Shown here piece by piece: positions 8,307 to 17,168 of a DNA stretch of 64,000 nt. Location of the stretch: the NCBI GenBank assembly GCA_051961995.1, contig JBQCCR010000040.1, positions 62,001-126,000 on the forward strand, given 5' to 3'. The position numbers and the translations under genes are program-made. Source of the DNA: 66-474 sp051961995. Lineage in GTDB: Bacteria > Pseudomonadota > Gammaproteobacteria > Xanthomonadales > Rhodanobacteraceae. The notes beneath the pieces were generated by a model. The model saw nothing but the letters and a program-made list of their open reading frames with translations, had not been told where the DNA came from and searched no databases. Position 1 is the first letter of the stretch, and every line of letters begins with the position of its first letter.

Positions 8307-8675
8307 ATGTCCCCCGCCCGCAACAAGACCGGTGAACGGAACAAGCCAAAACTGCGAATGACGTTGCGCAGGGTTTCTCCGGTGTTCGCCGCGCTCGGCG
8401 ATGAAACGCGGCTGCGCATCATCGCCGCGCTCTGCGCAGGCGGCGCGCTCTCCATCGCGCAGCTGACCGCCGGGACCGCAATCACCCGTCAGGCCGTGAC
8501 CAAGCATCTGCACGTACTGGCGCAAGCCGGTTTGGTGCGCGACATCCGACAGGGCCGCGAACGGCGCTGGGAATTCGAACCATCGAAAGTCGAGGAAGCG
8601 CGCCAGTCACTGGAGGCAATCTCTCGCCAACGGGATCAGAGACTGGCGCGATTGAAAGCGTACGTGGAAAGCTGA
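8307..8675 (+). CDS. ArsR-family winged-helix repressor
   Basis: 122 residues. A winged helix-turn-helix covers residues 25-105: VFAALGDETRLRIIAALCAGG is the usual ArsR N-terminal helix pair, SIAQLTAG...ITRQAVTKHLHVLAQAGLV is the recognition helix region, and RERRWEFEP the wing. No metal-binding cysteine motif (ELCVCD) is present, so this is the non-metal ArsR branch that often pairs with SRPBCC genes. It is the second gene of a two-gene operon and likely represses it. The first 18 residues are basic and may be a tail or start misplacement. Confidence 0.9.
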   Translation: MSPARNKTGERNKPKLRMTLRRVSPVFAALGDETRLRIIAALCAGGALSIAQLTAGTAITRQAVTKHLHVLAQAGLVRDIRQGRERRWEFEPSKVEEARQSLEAISRQRDQRLARLKAYVES

Positions 8676-8713
8676 TTCGCAACCCGCAAGGTGGTCATTC
8701 GAACGCCAGGCAA

Positions 8714-8750
8714 CCGCTGCGGCACCTTGGTCCCGCAGCGGCATGTTTTA
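8714..8750 (+). terminator. Probable terminator after the ArsR gene
   Basis: A 9-bp perfect stem (CCGCTGCGG/CCGCAGCGG) with a 10-base loop is followed by CATGTTTTAC. It lies between convergent genes and overlaps the end of the lipoprotein gene. Confidence 0.5.
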
Positions 8751-9395
8751 CATTTTCAAGGTTTGCTCGTACTGGGCGACACAGCGCTCCGCAGCCTTCT
8801 GCAGAAGTTCCTTCAGTACCTTCCCGTGTTCCGCCAGGAGCTCACTTCCAGAGGGTCCCGTGCTTGGATCTCCCTTTTCCGGTTTGCAAAGCGCCTGAGC
8901 AATCAAAGTTCCACTCTTGCCGTCCAGAACACGGAGGCGCGCTGTATACAGAACATGGTAAGTATTCCAGTGCGTTGGATAGTAAATATACGACCAGCCA
9001 ATCGTTTTCACGTCAATGATCAGATCCGCACCAGGATAGGTTTCTGTCAATGTCGTGACATTGTCATTTGCGGCGATGGACCGCTTGTTTGGCAGCAGGA
9101 TTGACCCGTCACGGGTTACCAAATCCTGTGCGATTTTCTCGCCGACAACGATCGAAGGATCAGCAATATTGTCGGATTTCACCAGTTCGTTTCCGGCATG
9201 GATCATTGCCGCGACGCCGAACAAGCCAAATTCCGCCTTTGCGGCGGTCTGAGCGACAAAGTCCGGTTTGTCGTACTCCGAAAGGACAATAGTCTTGCCC
9301 TTGAGCATATCCGTGGAATCAACGGTCTTGGTGGGTGCAGACACGCAACCAGCCAGGGTGGTGGCGACGGCCACCACGCAAACCAACCTCTTCAT
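8748..9395 (-). CDS. Putative outer-membrane or periplasmic lipoprotein, unknown function
   Basis: 215 residues. The N-terminus is a lipoprotein signal (CVVAVATTLAGC, lipobox LAGC). The mature part has an ordered alpha/beta pattern, with IVVGEKIAQDLVTRDG in the middle and a strand-rich segment LIIDVKTIGWSYIYYPTHWNTYHVLYTARLRVLD towards the end. I recognise no named family. Base composition is less GC-rich than the neighbours (for example the AATATTGTCGG stretch), which may indicate acquisition. It is convergent with the ArsR gene. Confidence 0.7.
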   Translation of the reverse strand: MKRLVCVVAVATTLAGCVSAPTKTVDSTDMLKGKTIVLSEYDKPDFVAQTAAKAEFGLFGVAAMIHAGNELVKSDNIADPSIVVGEKIAQDLVTRDGSILLPNKRSIAANDNVTTLTETYPGADLIIDVKTIGWSYIYYPTHWNTYHVLYTARLRVLDGKSGTLIAQALCKPEKGDPSTGPSGSELLAEHGKVLKELLQKAAERCVAQYEQTLKM

Positions 9396-9495
9396 GCTCT
9401 CCCCCTATGAGAATTGCCCGCTTCGGGCGCGCGCAGCGTATTCCAACGAGCTGACCCGAACAAGCGGATGGTCCAGGAGTTCACGGCCCGATTCT

Positions 9496-9762
9496 TCAGC
9501 GCAGCTGCGAATCCTTGCTACCCCGCCGGTTGTAGCCGCTGAAGGTTTGTTCCTCCGCATCGCGCGCGCTCTGGCAGGTCACGCACAGACGTACGCCGGG
9601 CACGGCCTTCCGCCGCGCCTCCGGAATCGGCGCGTCGCATTCCCCACAACGTTTCAGGCTCGGCCCCGCACCGCGTTTGCTGCGCGCACGCGCCACCGCG
9701 TCAGCGATGGTCGCATCAATCTGTTCCTGCACGGCGCCTTCTTTTGCCCAGCCGGTTGCCAC
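9496..9762 (-). CDS. ybiI: DksA/TraR C4-type zinc-finger protein, YbiI-like
   Basis: 88 residues, the same length as E. coli YbiI as I remember it. The start is GTG 9762, giving an N-terminus ATGWAKEGAVQEQI like that family, and AAGAGGA lies just upstream. The C4 zinc site is CGEC...CVTC, with the family signature AVPGVRLCVTCQ and an almost universal C-terminus YNRRGSKDSQLR. DksA/TraR proteins insert in the secondary channel of RNA polymerase; this short form lacks the long coiled coil, so its role is not established. The frame extends upstream to 9846 but has no family similarity there. Confidence 0.9.
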   Translation of the reverse strand: MATGWAKEGAVQEQIDATIADAVARARSKRGAGPSLKRCGECDAPIPEARRKAVPGVRLCVTCQSARDAEEQTFSGYNRRGSKDSQLR

Positions 9763-9913
9763 ATCGAGTCCTCTTGATTGCATCCCGGCAAGCCCAGGAA
9801 GGGATAGCCGTTCATTCAATGTGAGGGTGCCCGGCAAGCGTTGCAACCATGCCTGTCCATTTCGCCCGGCCCCGTTCGTCGTCGGTTAGAGTCCGCCAAA
9901 ACGGAAATCCGCC

Positions 9914-10570
9914 ATGCAGCTATTCGGCCATCCCTTCTCGTCCTACACCCAGAAAGCACTGACGGCACTGTACGAAAACCATACGCCGTTCGAATTCATG
10001 ATGCTCTCGCCGGAGCACCCGGACATCTATGCCGATTTCGCGCAGCGCTGGCCGATCCGGCGCTTCCCGCTGCTGGTGGAGGGCGGGCGGCAGGTGATGG
10101 AGGCGACCTGCGTGATCGAATACCTCGATGCGCACCATCCGGGCGCGACACGCTTCATTCCGCTGGATGCAGATGCCGCGATCGAGGTGCGCATGCTGGA
10201 TCGCTTCTTCGACAACTACATCCACGCGCAGCTGCAGAGAATCGTGGACGACGCGCTGCGCAGGAACGAGGCAGATCGCGACCCGTACGGCGTCAATGAG
10301 GCACGCGCGCGGCTGGACACCGCCTACGCCTGGCTGGACCAGCGCATGGCGAATCGCGAATGGGCCGCGATGGATGCATTCTCGCTGGCCGACTGTGCTG
10401 CGGCGCCGGCGCTGTTCTATGCGGATTGGGCACACCGGATCGGCGACCGGTTCGTCAATGTGCACGCGTACCGTCAACGCCTGCTGGCGCGGCCATCGTT
10501 CGCCCGTTGCGTGGAAGGCGGCCGGCCGTATCGCCCCTTGTTCCCGCTTGGCGCACCGGATCGGGATTGA
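9914..10570 (+). CDS. Glutathione S-transferase family protein
   Basis: 218 residues. Thioredoxin-like N-terminal domain: MQLFGHPFSSYTQKALTALYE with the serine where glutathione would be activated, and the RRFPLLVEGGRQVMEATCVIEYLD block containing the glutathione-binding cis-proline and E-[AST] dipeptide. The all-helical C-terminal domain carries FSLADCAAAPALFYADW, the N-capping box region. Cytoplasmic. The cognate electrophile is unknown. It is convergent with another GST gene (10635-11240), but the two are only distantly alike. Confidence 0.88.
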   Translation: MQLFGHPFSSYTQKALTALYENHTPFEFMMLSPEHPDIYADFAQRWPIRRFPLLVEGGRQVMEATCVIEYLDAHHPGATRFIPLDADAAIEVRMLDRFFDNYIHAQLQRIVDDALRRNEADRDPYGVNEARARLDTAYAWLDQRMANREWAAMDAFSLADCAAAPALFYADWAHRIGDRFVNVHAYRQRLLARPSFARCVEGGRPYRPLFPLGAPDRD

Positions 10571-10634
10571 TGCCCGCAGCGCGGATGCTGCGCAGGCGCT
10601 ACTCGCCGCTTCGCGGCCGGTCCCGCCTGGCTGG

Positions 10635-11240
10635 CTACTCCGGCCATGGCTCCTTCCACGCCGGAATGCGCATCAAACCATCCAGCCAGCGCACGATGTT
10701 CGGGAATGCCTCCAGCGGCATCTCCGCCTCGTGCCAATACGCCGCCATTGCGGCGGCGCGGAAGTCGGCAATCGTGAGCCGGCCGCATGCGAGGTAATCG
10801 CGATCGCGCAGATGGTTGTCCAGCACGCGCGCGTACTTCAGCAGGTCATCCACCCTCGGCTTCAATGCGTCGCGATCCGGCGGACCGAGATTGAAAGTCT
10901 TCTTGACGATGTGCTGGAAATAAAATTCACCGACCGCCGGGGCCCAGTGGCAATCGTTCCAGCCGAGCCAGCGCAGCACCTCCACCTGTTCGGCCGGATC
11001 GTGCGCCGGCCACATGTCGGAACCGGTCTTGATGCACAGGTACGCCATGATCGCGCCGGCTTCCCACAGGACGGTGCCGCCGTCCACCAGCACCGGCGCC
11101 TTCATGTTCGGATTGAGCGCCGTGTACTCCGGCGTCTTCAGTTGCTTGACCGCCTGCACGTACTCCGTATCGATGCCGAGATGCTTCGCGAGCGCCAGCA
11201 CCTGCCGCGGCGCCTGTGCCTTGATCCAGTAGATCTTCAT
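10635..11240 (-). CDS. Glutathione S-transferase family protein
   Basis: 201 residues from ATG 11240; a longer frame to 11261 adds only a Cys-rich stub. N-terminal thioredoxin-like domain with MKIYWIKAQAPRQVLALAKHLG, NPNMKAPVLVDGGTVLWEAGAIMAYL containing the cis-proline and the E-A glutathione contact. C-terminal helical domain with LTIADFRAAAMAAYW. Shares only fold-level features with the convergent GST upstream. Substrate unknown. Confidence 0.87.
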   Translation of the reverse strand: MKIYWIKAQAPRQVLALAKHLGIDTEYVQAVKQLKTPEYTALNPNMKAPVLVDGGTVLWEAGAIMAYLCIKTGSDMWPAHDPAEQVEVLRWLGWNDCHWAPAVGEFYFQHIVKKTFNLGPPDRDALKPRVDDLLKYARVLDNHLRDRDYLACGRLTIADFRAAAMAAYWHEAEMPLEAFPNIVRWLDGLMRIPAWKEPWPE

Positions 11241-11588
11241 GCCGCAACCTGCGGCGCGCACTTTTCATGGAATCGCATCGTGGTTCTCCTTCGGGTTTGC
11301 GGGCGCGCGGGCGGGCGGGCGAAAGACTCCGGCACGCCGGCGCTCCTGTCATGGCGACGAACGGAGGATGGCAGGTTCGACAGCGGCCCGGAGGCGGGTC
11401 AAGCAACGGTCAGCCGGGCAATGGCGGCGAACCGCGTCCGCGCCTCCCGAAGTTGTCTTGCCCGACGACGCCGCACCCAGCTGCGCACCCTGCCCGCCCG
11501 TTCAGGCTGATTCTGCAGGCCAGTTCCATTTCCTTCACGCGGATTTCGGCGTAGCCTCACCTTCCCTGCACAAAACGGGAGCGCCCCC
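11241..11588. other. Intergenic region, no gene seen
   Basis: About 350 bp between a divergent GST gene and bactofilin. Very GC-rich with short G/C runs such as GCGGGCGGGCGGGCG. Open frames here have no family features. It should contain promoters for both flanking genes; none is distinct by eye. Confidence 0.5.
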
Positions 11589-12089
11589 ATGGCCCTCTGG
11601 AAAGAACAGATGAAGTCCAATTCCACTGCCACCGCCGAGGCGCTGGACCTGTCTCGCTTCGAAGCGCCGCCCGCGGCCCAACCGGAAGTGGACGTGCCGG
11701 TGCAGCCGGCTTTCCGTCCCGCGCCGGCCAAGGCACTGGGTGAATCGCTGATCGCGCCGGACCTCGCCATCGAGGGCAAGATCGAAGGCGCGGGCCACGT
11801 GCGCATCGCCGGCAGCTTCAAGGGCGACATCAACGTGCGCGGCGACCTCACCATCGAGGCCGGCGCCAAGGTCACCGGCAGCGTGCGCGCCGAGAAGGTC
11901 ACCATCGCCGGCGAACTGACCGGCAATATCGAATCCGCTTCCCACGTCGAACTGCAGCAGAGCGGCGCACTGACCGGCGACGTCAAGGCCACCACGCTCA
12001 CGGTCGCGGCCGGCTCGCGCATGCGCGGTCAGGCCGATTTCGGTTGGGAAGACTCCGGCCGCAAGAACGGTAACGGCAAGCTGTCTTGA
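11589..12089 (+). CDS. Bactofilin (polymer-forming cytoskeletal protein)
   Basis: 166 residues. The core at about 55-150 is a right-handed beta helix built of short repeats seen as GAGHVRIAGSFKGDINV, GDLTIEAGAKVTGSV and AEKVTIAGELTGNI. The N-terminal 50 residues are disordered and Pro/Ala-rich, as usual. Bactofilins polymerise without nucleotide and scaffold cell-shape or envelope machines at the membrane. The stop codon overlaps the TTG start of the following zinc-ribbon gene, which implies translational coupling and a possible partnership. Confidence 0.92.
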   Translation: MALWKEQMKSNSTATAEALDLSRFEAPPAAQPEVDVPVQPAFRPAPAKALGESLIAPDLAIEGKIEGAGHVRIAGSFKGDINVRGDLTIEAGAKVTGSVRAEKVTIAGELTGNIESASHVELQQSGALTGDVKATTLTVAAGSRMRGQADFGWEDSGRKNGNGKLS

Positions 12090-12457
12090 ACGCACCGCGT
12101 CAAGGTACGGCCGGTGCAACGCGCAACTGCCCGCACTGCCGGGAGACGATCCTGGCCAGTGCGGACCGTTGCCCGGCCTGCAATCACCACGTGCGCTTCG
12201 GCGGCTCCGCTGCAACGGCGGCAGCAACTGCAGCGGCCACGATCACGCAGTTGAAGGTGGAAGGCGCCGTGCGCAACCCGAGCGAAGGCGCCTGGGAATA
12301 TTCGATGGTGCTGACCATCCGCAACGAACGCGGCGAGGAAATCGCGCGCAAGCTGATCGGCGTCGGCGCCATGCAGCCGGACGAACAGCGCACCTTCACG
12401 CTGAGCGTGGAGATGACGCCCGGCAATCCGGCGACCAAACGAACCACCCGGCATTGA
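12086..12457 (+). CDS. Zinc-ribbon protein coupled to bactofilin
   Basis: About 123 residues beginning at TTG 12086, which overlaps the bactofilin TGA (TTGA). An N-terminal zinc ribbon has two CxxC knuckles: CPHC and CPAC, 15 residues apart. The remainder is a small beta domain: ATITQLKVEGAVRNPSEGAWEYSMVLTIRNERGEEI and a second half with DEQRTFTLSVEMTPG, resembling an immunoglobulin-like or DUF-type sandwich. No named family recognised. No ribosome-binding site apart from coupling. The neighbour suggests a role in the bactofilin assembly, which is inference. Confidence 0.7.
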   Translation: MNAPRQGTAGATRNCPHCRETILASADRCPACNHHVRFGGSAATAAATAAATITQLKVEGAVRNPSEGAWEYSMVLTIRNERGEEIARKLIGVGAMQPDEQRTFTLSVEMTPGNPATKRTTRH

Positions 12458-12757
12458 TTCACCGCCGCCGGCGCAGGATTCACCACGCGCGTACCGGCTC
12501 CCGGGCGGATTCGCGTTGATGTGCCCCACCTGATCTTTTCGCGACTGTTGCCGGCGTATTGCTGACGCCGCCGGCTGGCGCTGCGCCTGCAAAGTCCGCC
12601 GCACGGGCCGTCGTCGGCTGATACGCTAAGGTGCAACCATCCTTGAGGCACTTGCGCAGGCTCCGATCTTGCTTGGTACCCTTCTGGATCGAAATGATGG
12701 ATCGCGGCATGGGGGCGCGGCAGTCGCTGCGACGCACGCGATCAGACCGGAACCTGC
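12458..12757. other. Intergenic region, no gene seen
   Basis: 300 bp without a supported gene. It precedes the HD-GYP gene and should hold its promoter. I saw no convincing repeat or structured RNA. Confidence 0.45.
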
Positions 12758-13975
12758 GTGACCACTGAAATCGAGGAAACCCGCATCGCCGCTGCCGATC
12801 TTCGGGTCGGCATGTTCGTTTGCAGACTGGACCGGCCCTGGGAGGGCACGCCCTTTCCGCTGCAGGGCGTCGAGCTGCGTACACAGGCCGACGTGCGCGC
12901 GCTGCGAGAGTTGTGCGAATACGTCTACATAGATCGCCATCGCGAGCTGGTGGATCACTCACGCCTGCTGAAGAGCGCCGAGCGCCGTTCGGAGCAACGG
13001 TTCGTCCGCGCGATCCGTTATCAGGACAAGGTCAGCGTCGAGGAAGAGCTGCCGAGCGCGCAACAGGCGCTGGGCACCGCCACCGAAATGGTGGACCGCA
13101 TCTACGCGGACGTCGCCAGCGGCCGCGAGCTGTCCGTCGAACACGTCGAAAGCGCGGTACGGCCGCTGGTGGCCAGCGTGTTGCGCAGCGCGGATGCGTT
13201 CCTGTATCTGGAGGGCCTGCGCAAGCACGACAGCTACACCTACAGCCATGCGATCGGGTGCAGCGCGCTGGCCGCGGCGATGGGCCGGCACATGGGCCTG
13301 CACGAGGACACGGTGTTCAGCCTCGCCGCCGGCGGTTTGCTGATGGACATCGGCAAGACGCGTATCCCGGAGGAATTGCTGCAGAGCCCGCGCCCTCTTT
13401 CGCCGGAGGAGCTCGGCGTGATGCGCAGCCACATCGGCCACGGCATCGCGATCCTGCAGGAATCCGGCATCAACGATCCCGACGTGAACGCCGTACTGCG
13501 CTCGCACCACGAACGTTTCGACGGCAGCGGTTATCCGGAGCGCCTGATCGGCGGCACCATCCCGATGCCGGCGCGCATGCTGGGCATCATTGACAGCTAC
13601 GACGCGATGATCAGCGTGCGCCCGTACCGCGCCGCGATCTCCCGGCACCACGCGTTGCAGCAGATCTATCGCGCGCGCAACACGCTGTTCCAGGCCGAAC
13701 TGGTGGAACAATTCCAGGCGTGTCTCGGCGTGTACCCGACCGGATCGCTGGTGGAGCTCAACAGCGGCGAGATCGCGATGGTGATGATGCAGAACCGCGT
13801 GCGCAGGCTGCGCCCGCGCGTGCTGCTGATGACCACGCCGGACAAGCAGCCGCTTTCGGATTTCCAGCCCTTCGATCTGCTGAACCAGGCCAACGACCGC
13901 AATGCAATCGAGATCGTGCGCAGCGTGGCCGTGGACGAATACCCCATCAACACCGCCGGGCTGCTGGCGACCTGA
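12758..13975 (+). CDS. HD-GYP domain protein with altered HD dyad
   Basis: 405 residues. Residues about 10-70 match the DUF3391 region (AADLRVGMFVCRLDRPWEG). The HD-GYP domain covers 150-330: HDSYTYSHAIG, then LLMDIGKTRIPEE, MRSHIGHG, HHERFDGSGYPERL and IIDSYDAM. The GYP signature and most metal ligands are intact, but the His of the HD dyad is Met196 (M-D instead of H-D). HD-GYP enzymes hydrolyse c-di-GMP; loss of this ligand may make it inactive or change the metal centre. GTG start. It is followed 13 bp later by an EAL gene, forming a c-di-GMP module. Confidence 0.87.
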   Translation: MTTEIEETRIAAADLRVGMFVCRLDRPWEGTPFPLQGVELRTQADVRALRELCEYVYIDRHRELVDHSRLLKSAERRSEQRFVRAIRYQDKVSVEEELPSAQQALGTATEMVDRIYADVASGRELSVEHVESAVRPLVASVLRSADAFLYLEGLRKHDSYTYSHAIGCSALAAAMGRHMGLHEDTVFSLAAGGLLMDIGKTRIPEELLQSPRPLSPEELGVMRSHIGHGIAILQESGINDPDVNAVLRSHHERFDGSGYPERLIGGTIPMPARMLGIIDSYDAMISVRPYRAAISRHHALQQIYRARNTLFQAELVEQFQACLGVYPTGSLVELNSGEIAMVMMQNRVRRLRPRVLLMTTPDKQPLSDFQPFDLLNQANDRNAIEIVRSVAVDEYPINTAGLLAT

Positions 13976-13988
13976 CTCCTGGTGAGCC

Positions 13989-15239
13989 ATGCTGAATCAG
14001 CGCGAGATCCTCGCCGCCATCGAACGCCGCATCGGCGCAGGCACGGGTTTTGCGGTGATGGCCGCGTGCGTGTGCGATCTGCGCGAGGTCGGCGTCCGCT
14101 ACGGCAGCGCCCACGGCGAGGATGCCGAAGCCGGCGCAGAGCGCATGGTTCGGGAATCACTGCGCCCGCAGGACGAGGTATTCCGCGCCGGCGACGAATT
14201 GTTCGCGGTGATCCTGCCGGACCTGCCCGCGCGCAACCATGCGCTGCTCGCTACCACTCGGCTGTTCCAGGCCTTCGAACGGCCGCTCAATCCCGACGGC
14301 ATTCCGTGGCAGGGCCGGTTGCGGATCGGCATGGCGTTCTTCCCGCAGGACGGAACCGATGCCGACACGCTCTGGCGGCGCACGCAAATGGCGCTGCACC
14401 ACGCCGCACGCAGCAGCGCGGCCAGCGCGTTCTTCAACGAGCAAGACAGCCGCGCCGACATTGACTACCGCGAGCTGCGCGAAGGCATTGAAGCCAACCA
14501 CCTGCGCACGTTTTTCCAGCCGGTGTGGGAACTGGCGGGGCCGCGCGTCGTCGGCGTGGAATCGCTGGCGCGCTGGAACAGTCCGCGCCAGGGTGCGGTG
14601 TCGCCGGACCAGTTCGTCACCTTCGCCGAGCAGAGCGACCTGATCGTCGCCCTGACCCACTGGAGCATCAACGCCACGTTCCGTCACGCCGCTGCGCTGA
14701 ATGGGCTGGGCCTGAGCGTCGCGATCAACCTGTCGGCGCGCGCGTTCGCGCACGGCGGAGTGCCCGAGCAACTGTTGGACGCGCTGAACATCTGGGGCGT
14801 GGCCCCGGGTGACGTGATCGCCGAATTCACCGAAACGGCGCTGGTGGAGAATCTCGACCTGACCGTGCACACGCTCAACAAGCTGCGCGATTTCGGCATG
14901 CGCGTGGCGATTGACGATTTCGGCACGGGCTACGCATCGCTCGCTTATCTCGGCCGTTTTCCGGCCACCGACCTCAAGATCGACAAGACCCTGATCCAGC
15001 CGATCGGTCGCGATGCGCGCTCGGCGCGGCTGGCGGAATCCATCATCGCGCTCGCGCACAGGCTGGACATGACCGTCACCGCGGAGGGCATCGAGAATGC
15101 CGAAACCCACCGCCTGCTCGCCGACATGGGTTGCGATCTCGGCCAGGGCTTCCATCTCGGTCTGCCGCAACCGGCAGCGGAATTCGCGCAGCAGTACCTG
15201 GCGGAAATGGTGGGGCAAACGCTCGCGCCATCCGAATGA
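13989..15239 (+). CDS. Degenerate GGDEF-EAL c-di-GMP phosphodiesterase
   Basis: 416 residues. The N-terminal GGDEF is short and degenerate: the active loop reads RAGDELFAVIL, so cyclase activity is unlikely. The EAL domain (residues about 160-405) keeps the catalytic set: VESLARW (ESL for EAL), INLSARAF, FTETAL, IDDFGTGYASL, LKIDK, AEGIE and GQGF. It should hydrolyse c-di-GMP to pGpG, the degenerate cyclase domain perhaps being a GTP-binding regulator. It lies 13 bp after the HD-GYP gene and 4 bp before an SDR gene, so all three may be co-transcribed. Confidence 0.87.
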   Translation: MLNQREILAAIERRIGAGTGFAVMAACVCDLREVGVRYGSAHGEDAEAGAERMVRESLRPQDEVFRAGDELFAVILPDLPARNHALLATTRLFQAFERPLNPDGIPWQGRLRIGMAFFPQDGTDADTLWRRTQMALHHAARSSAASAFFNEQDSRADIDYRELREGIEANHLRTFFQPVWELAGPRVVGVESLARWNSPRQGAVSPDQFVTFAEQSDLIVALTHWSINATFRHAAALNGLGLSVAINLSARAFAHGGVPEQLLDALNIWGVAPGDVIAEFTETALVENLDLTVHTLNKLRDFGMRVAIDDFGTGYASLAYLGRFPATDLKIDKTLIQPIGRDARSARLAESIIALAHRLDMTVTAEGIENAETHRLLADMGCDLGQGFHLGLPQPAAEFAQQYLAEMVGQTLAPSE

Positions 15240-15243
15240 CCGC

Positions 15244-16068
15244 ATGCAAACGGTCGAAGGCAAGATCATCCTCATTACCGGCGCAGCCATGGGCATGGGC
15301 CGGCTGTACGCCGAGCGCGCGGTGGCAGAGCACGCTGCAGCCGTGGTGCTGTGGGACGTTGATGCCGAGGCGCTGGAAGCGACGCGCGACGCGCTGGTCG
15401 CACGCGGAGGCAAGGTCTCCGTGCAGGTGCTGGATCTGGCCTCGCAAGCGGCCATCGCCGAGGCCGCGGCCAAAGTGCGTGCCGAAACCGGCGACCCCGA
15501 TATCGTGATCAACAACGCCGGGATCGTGCGCGGCAAGCCGTTCTGGGAACACGATCCGCTGCGCGACACCGAGTCCGTGATCCGCATCAACACGCTCGCG
15601 CCGATGCACGTGGCGCGCGAATTCCTTGCGGCGATGATCGTTCGCGGCAGCGAGGCGCGGTTGCTCAACGTCGCATCCGCATCGGGCCTGCTGTCGGTGC
15701 CGCGGATGAGCGTCTACACCGCCTCGAAATGGGCCATGATCGGCTGGAGCGATTCTCTGCGGCTCGAGCTGCTGCGCGCCGGCCATGGCCACGTGCGCGT
15801 CACGACGCTCATCCCCAGCTACATCAAGACCGGCATGTTCGCCGGCGCGCGCGGACCGCTGCTGACGCCGCTGCTGGAACCCGAATACGTGGTGGAGCGC
15901 GCGTGGAAGGCGATGAAGCGCGGCAAGCCGCAGGTACTGTTGCCGTGGACGGTGACCTTGAGCCGGATCCTGCACGGCCTGCTGCCGCTCTCCGCATGGG
16001 ACTGGCTTGCCGGCCGCGTGTTCAAGGTGTATTCGTCCATGGACCACTTCACCGGACGCGGCGGCTGA
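15244..16068 (+). CDS. SDR family NAD(P)-dependent oxidoreductase
   Basis: 274 residues of the classical short-chain dehydrogenase fold. Cofactor site TGAAMGMG, the NNAG motif in INNAGIVRG, a serine in NVASASG, and the catalytic YxxxK in YTASK. The C-terminal 60 residues (LLPWTVTLSRILHGLLPLSAWDW) are hydrophobic, as in membrane-associated 17beta-HSD-like SDRs. ATG 15244 lies 4 bp after the EAL stop, so it is in a tight transcriptional unit. Substrate unknown; lipids or ketones are possible. Confidence 0.87.
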   Translation: MQTVEGKIILITGAAMGMGRLYAERAVAEHAAAVVLWDVDAEALEATRDALVARGGKVSVQVLDLASQAAIAEAAAKVRAETGDPDIVINNAGIVRGKPFWEHDPLRDTESVIRINTLAPMHVAREFLAAMIVRGSEARLLNVASASGLLSVPRMSVYTASKWAMIGWSDSLRLELLRAGHGHVRVTTLIPSYIKTGMFAGARGPLLTPLLEPEYVVERAWKAMKRGKPQVLLPWTVTLSRILHGLLPLSAWDWLAGRVFKVYSSMDHFTGRGG

Positions 16069-16098
16069 GCGCACGCATCGACGGCCACGTTTGCACCA

Positions 16099-17013
16099 TC
16101 AGGCATGCGCCAGCGCGAAATCCAGTGCGGCGCACACGGCAGCAGCCTGCGCTGCATTACACTGCTCGGGCGTGGCGCGCGGGCTGTCCGGATACACCTC
16201 GGTGGTGGTCTTGTACTTCGCCGCGGTGATGCCGGCGCACAGGCCGAGCGGCTTCAGCGCGTACTCGATCACGCCCGGCGCAACCATCGGTGAGCCGATG
16301 ATCTCGCCCTTCGCATCGGCCGGCGCGATGTGCGTGACCTTCGCCACCGCCGCGATGATCGCCCGTTGGAATTCCGGCTGGGGCGCTTCGCTGTCGTCCA
16401 CCAGGTAGAAGCCATCGGGAATACCTTCCGGCTCGAACGGAATGCCGTCGCGCGCGGCCAGCGCGGGACGGAATTCGGATTCGTCGGTGTCGGTGGTTTC
16501 GTGAAGGTCAATGTGCAGCAGCACGCGCTCGCGGAACGGCGCGACGAAGTTCATCAACGCGGCGGATTCCGGGGCCGGACTGTTGGCGCGGAACGAACGG
16601 TTGGGATCCAGCGCCAACGCGTTCCAGCGATGGATGCGCTCGTAAGCCCACGGACTCACGCACGGCACGATGACGAGGTTCGCGCGATGCGCGTAGTCGG
16701 CCGCGTGCCGCTCGGCGAAGCGCAGCGCACCGTGCACGCCGCTGGTTTCGTACCCATGCACGCCGCCGGTGATCAATGCGACCGGAAGGTCATCGCGCCC
16801 GTTGCGGCTCTTCAGCGCAACCAACGGATAGCTATCCGGCCGGTAGTCGAGCAGGCCGTACTGCACCACATCGAAACGGGAACGCAGACGCTCGACCGCG
16901 CTCAACACGTCGTCGGCATGGCTGCGCTGTTTGTGTTGACGCGAAACCCATTCCGCTTTTTCCGCTTCGCCCCAGGGTTTGCCGGGCGTGCCAATGGGAT
17001 AAGGCCTGGTCAT
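16099..17013 (-). CDS. M14-family metallocarboxypeptidase-like protein
   Basis: 304 residues. Zinc-binding HxxE occurs in GGVHGYETSGVHG, the third ligand histidine in LLHIDLHETTDTDE, and the catalytic glutamate in TTTEVYPDS. The NPNRSFR segment gives the Asn-Arg substrate-binding pair. No signal peptide, so a cytoplasmic location is likely, in contrast to most secreted carboxypeptidases. Small M14 members remove C-terminal amino acids or act on short peptides and acyl amino acids. Convergent with the SDR gene. Confidence 0.82.
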   Translation of the reverse strand: MTRPYPIGTPGKPWGEAEKAEWVSRQHKQRSHADDVLSAVERLRSRFDVVQYGLLDYRPDSYPLVALKSRNGRDDLPVALITGGVHGYETSGVHGALRFAERHAADYAHRANLVIVPCVSPWAYERIHRWNALALDPNRSFRANSPAPESAALMNFVAPFRERVLLHIDLHETTDTDESEFRPALAARDGIPFEPEGIPDGFYLVDDSEAPQPEFQRAIIAAVAKVTHIAPADAKGEIIGSPMVAPGVIEYALKPLGLCAGITAAKYKTTTEVYPDSPRATPEQCNAAQAAAVCAALDFALAHA

Positions 17014-17168
17014 GCATCGTTCTCTTGATCACGGAACGCGAACTCTAGCATCGAGTCTGCCAGTCGCCGGCACGCGGTGCCGCATTCCACATGCACGAGG
17101 TACCTGCAGCCGTTAGAGTAGCCGCGGGCAAGCAGCCCGATCCATCACGAACCAGCCTGGGGAAATTC

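Noticed and set aside
11267..11554. Plus-strand frame in the gap before bactofilin
   Set aside because: Arg/Gly-rich random-looking peptide with no start signal.
16105..17028. Plus-strand frames opposite the M14 peptidase
   Set aside because: Shadow frames; the M14 zinc motifs are on the minus strand.
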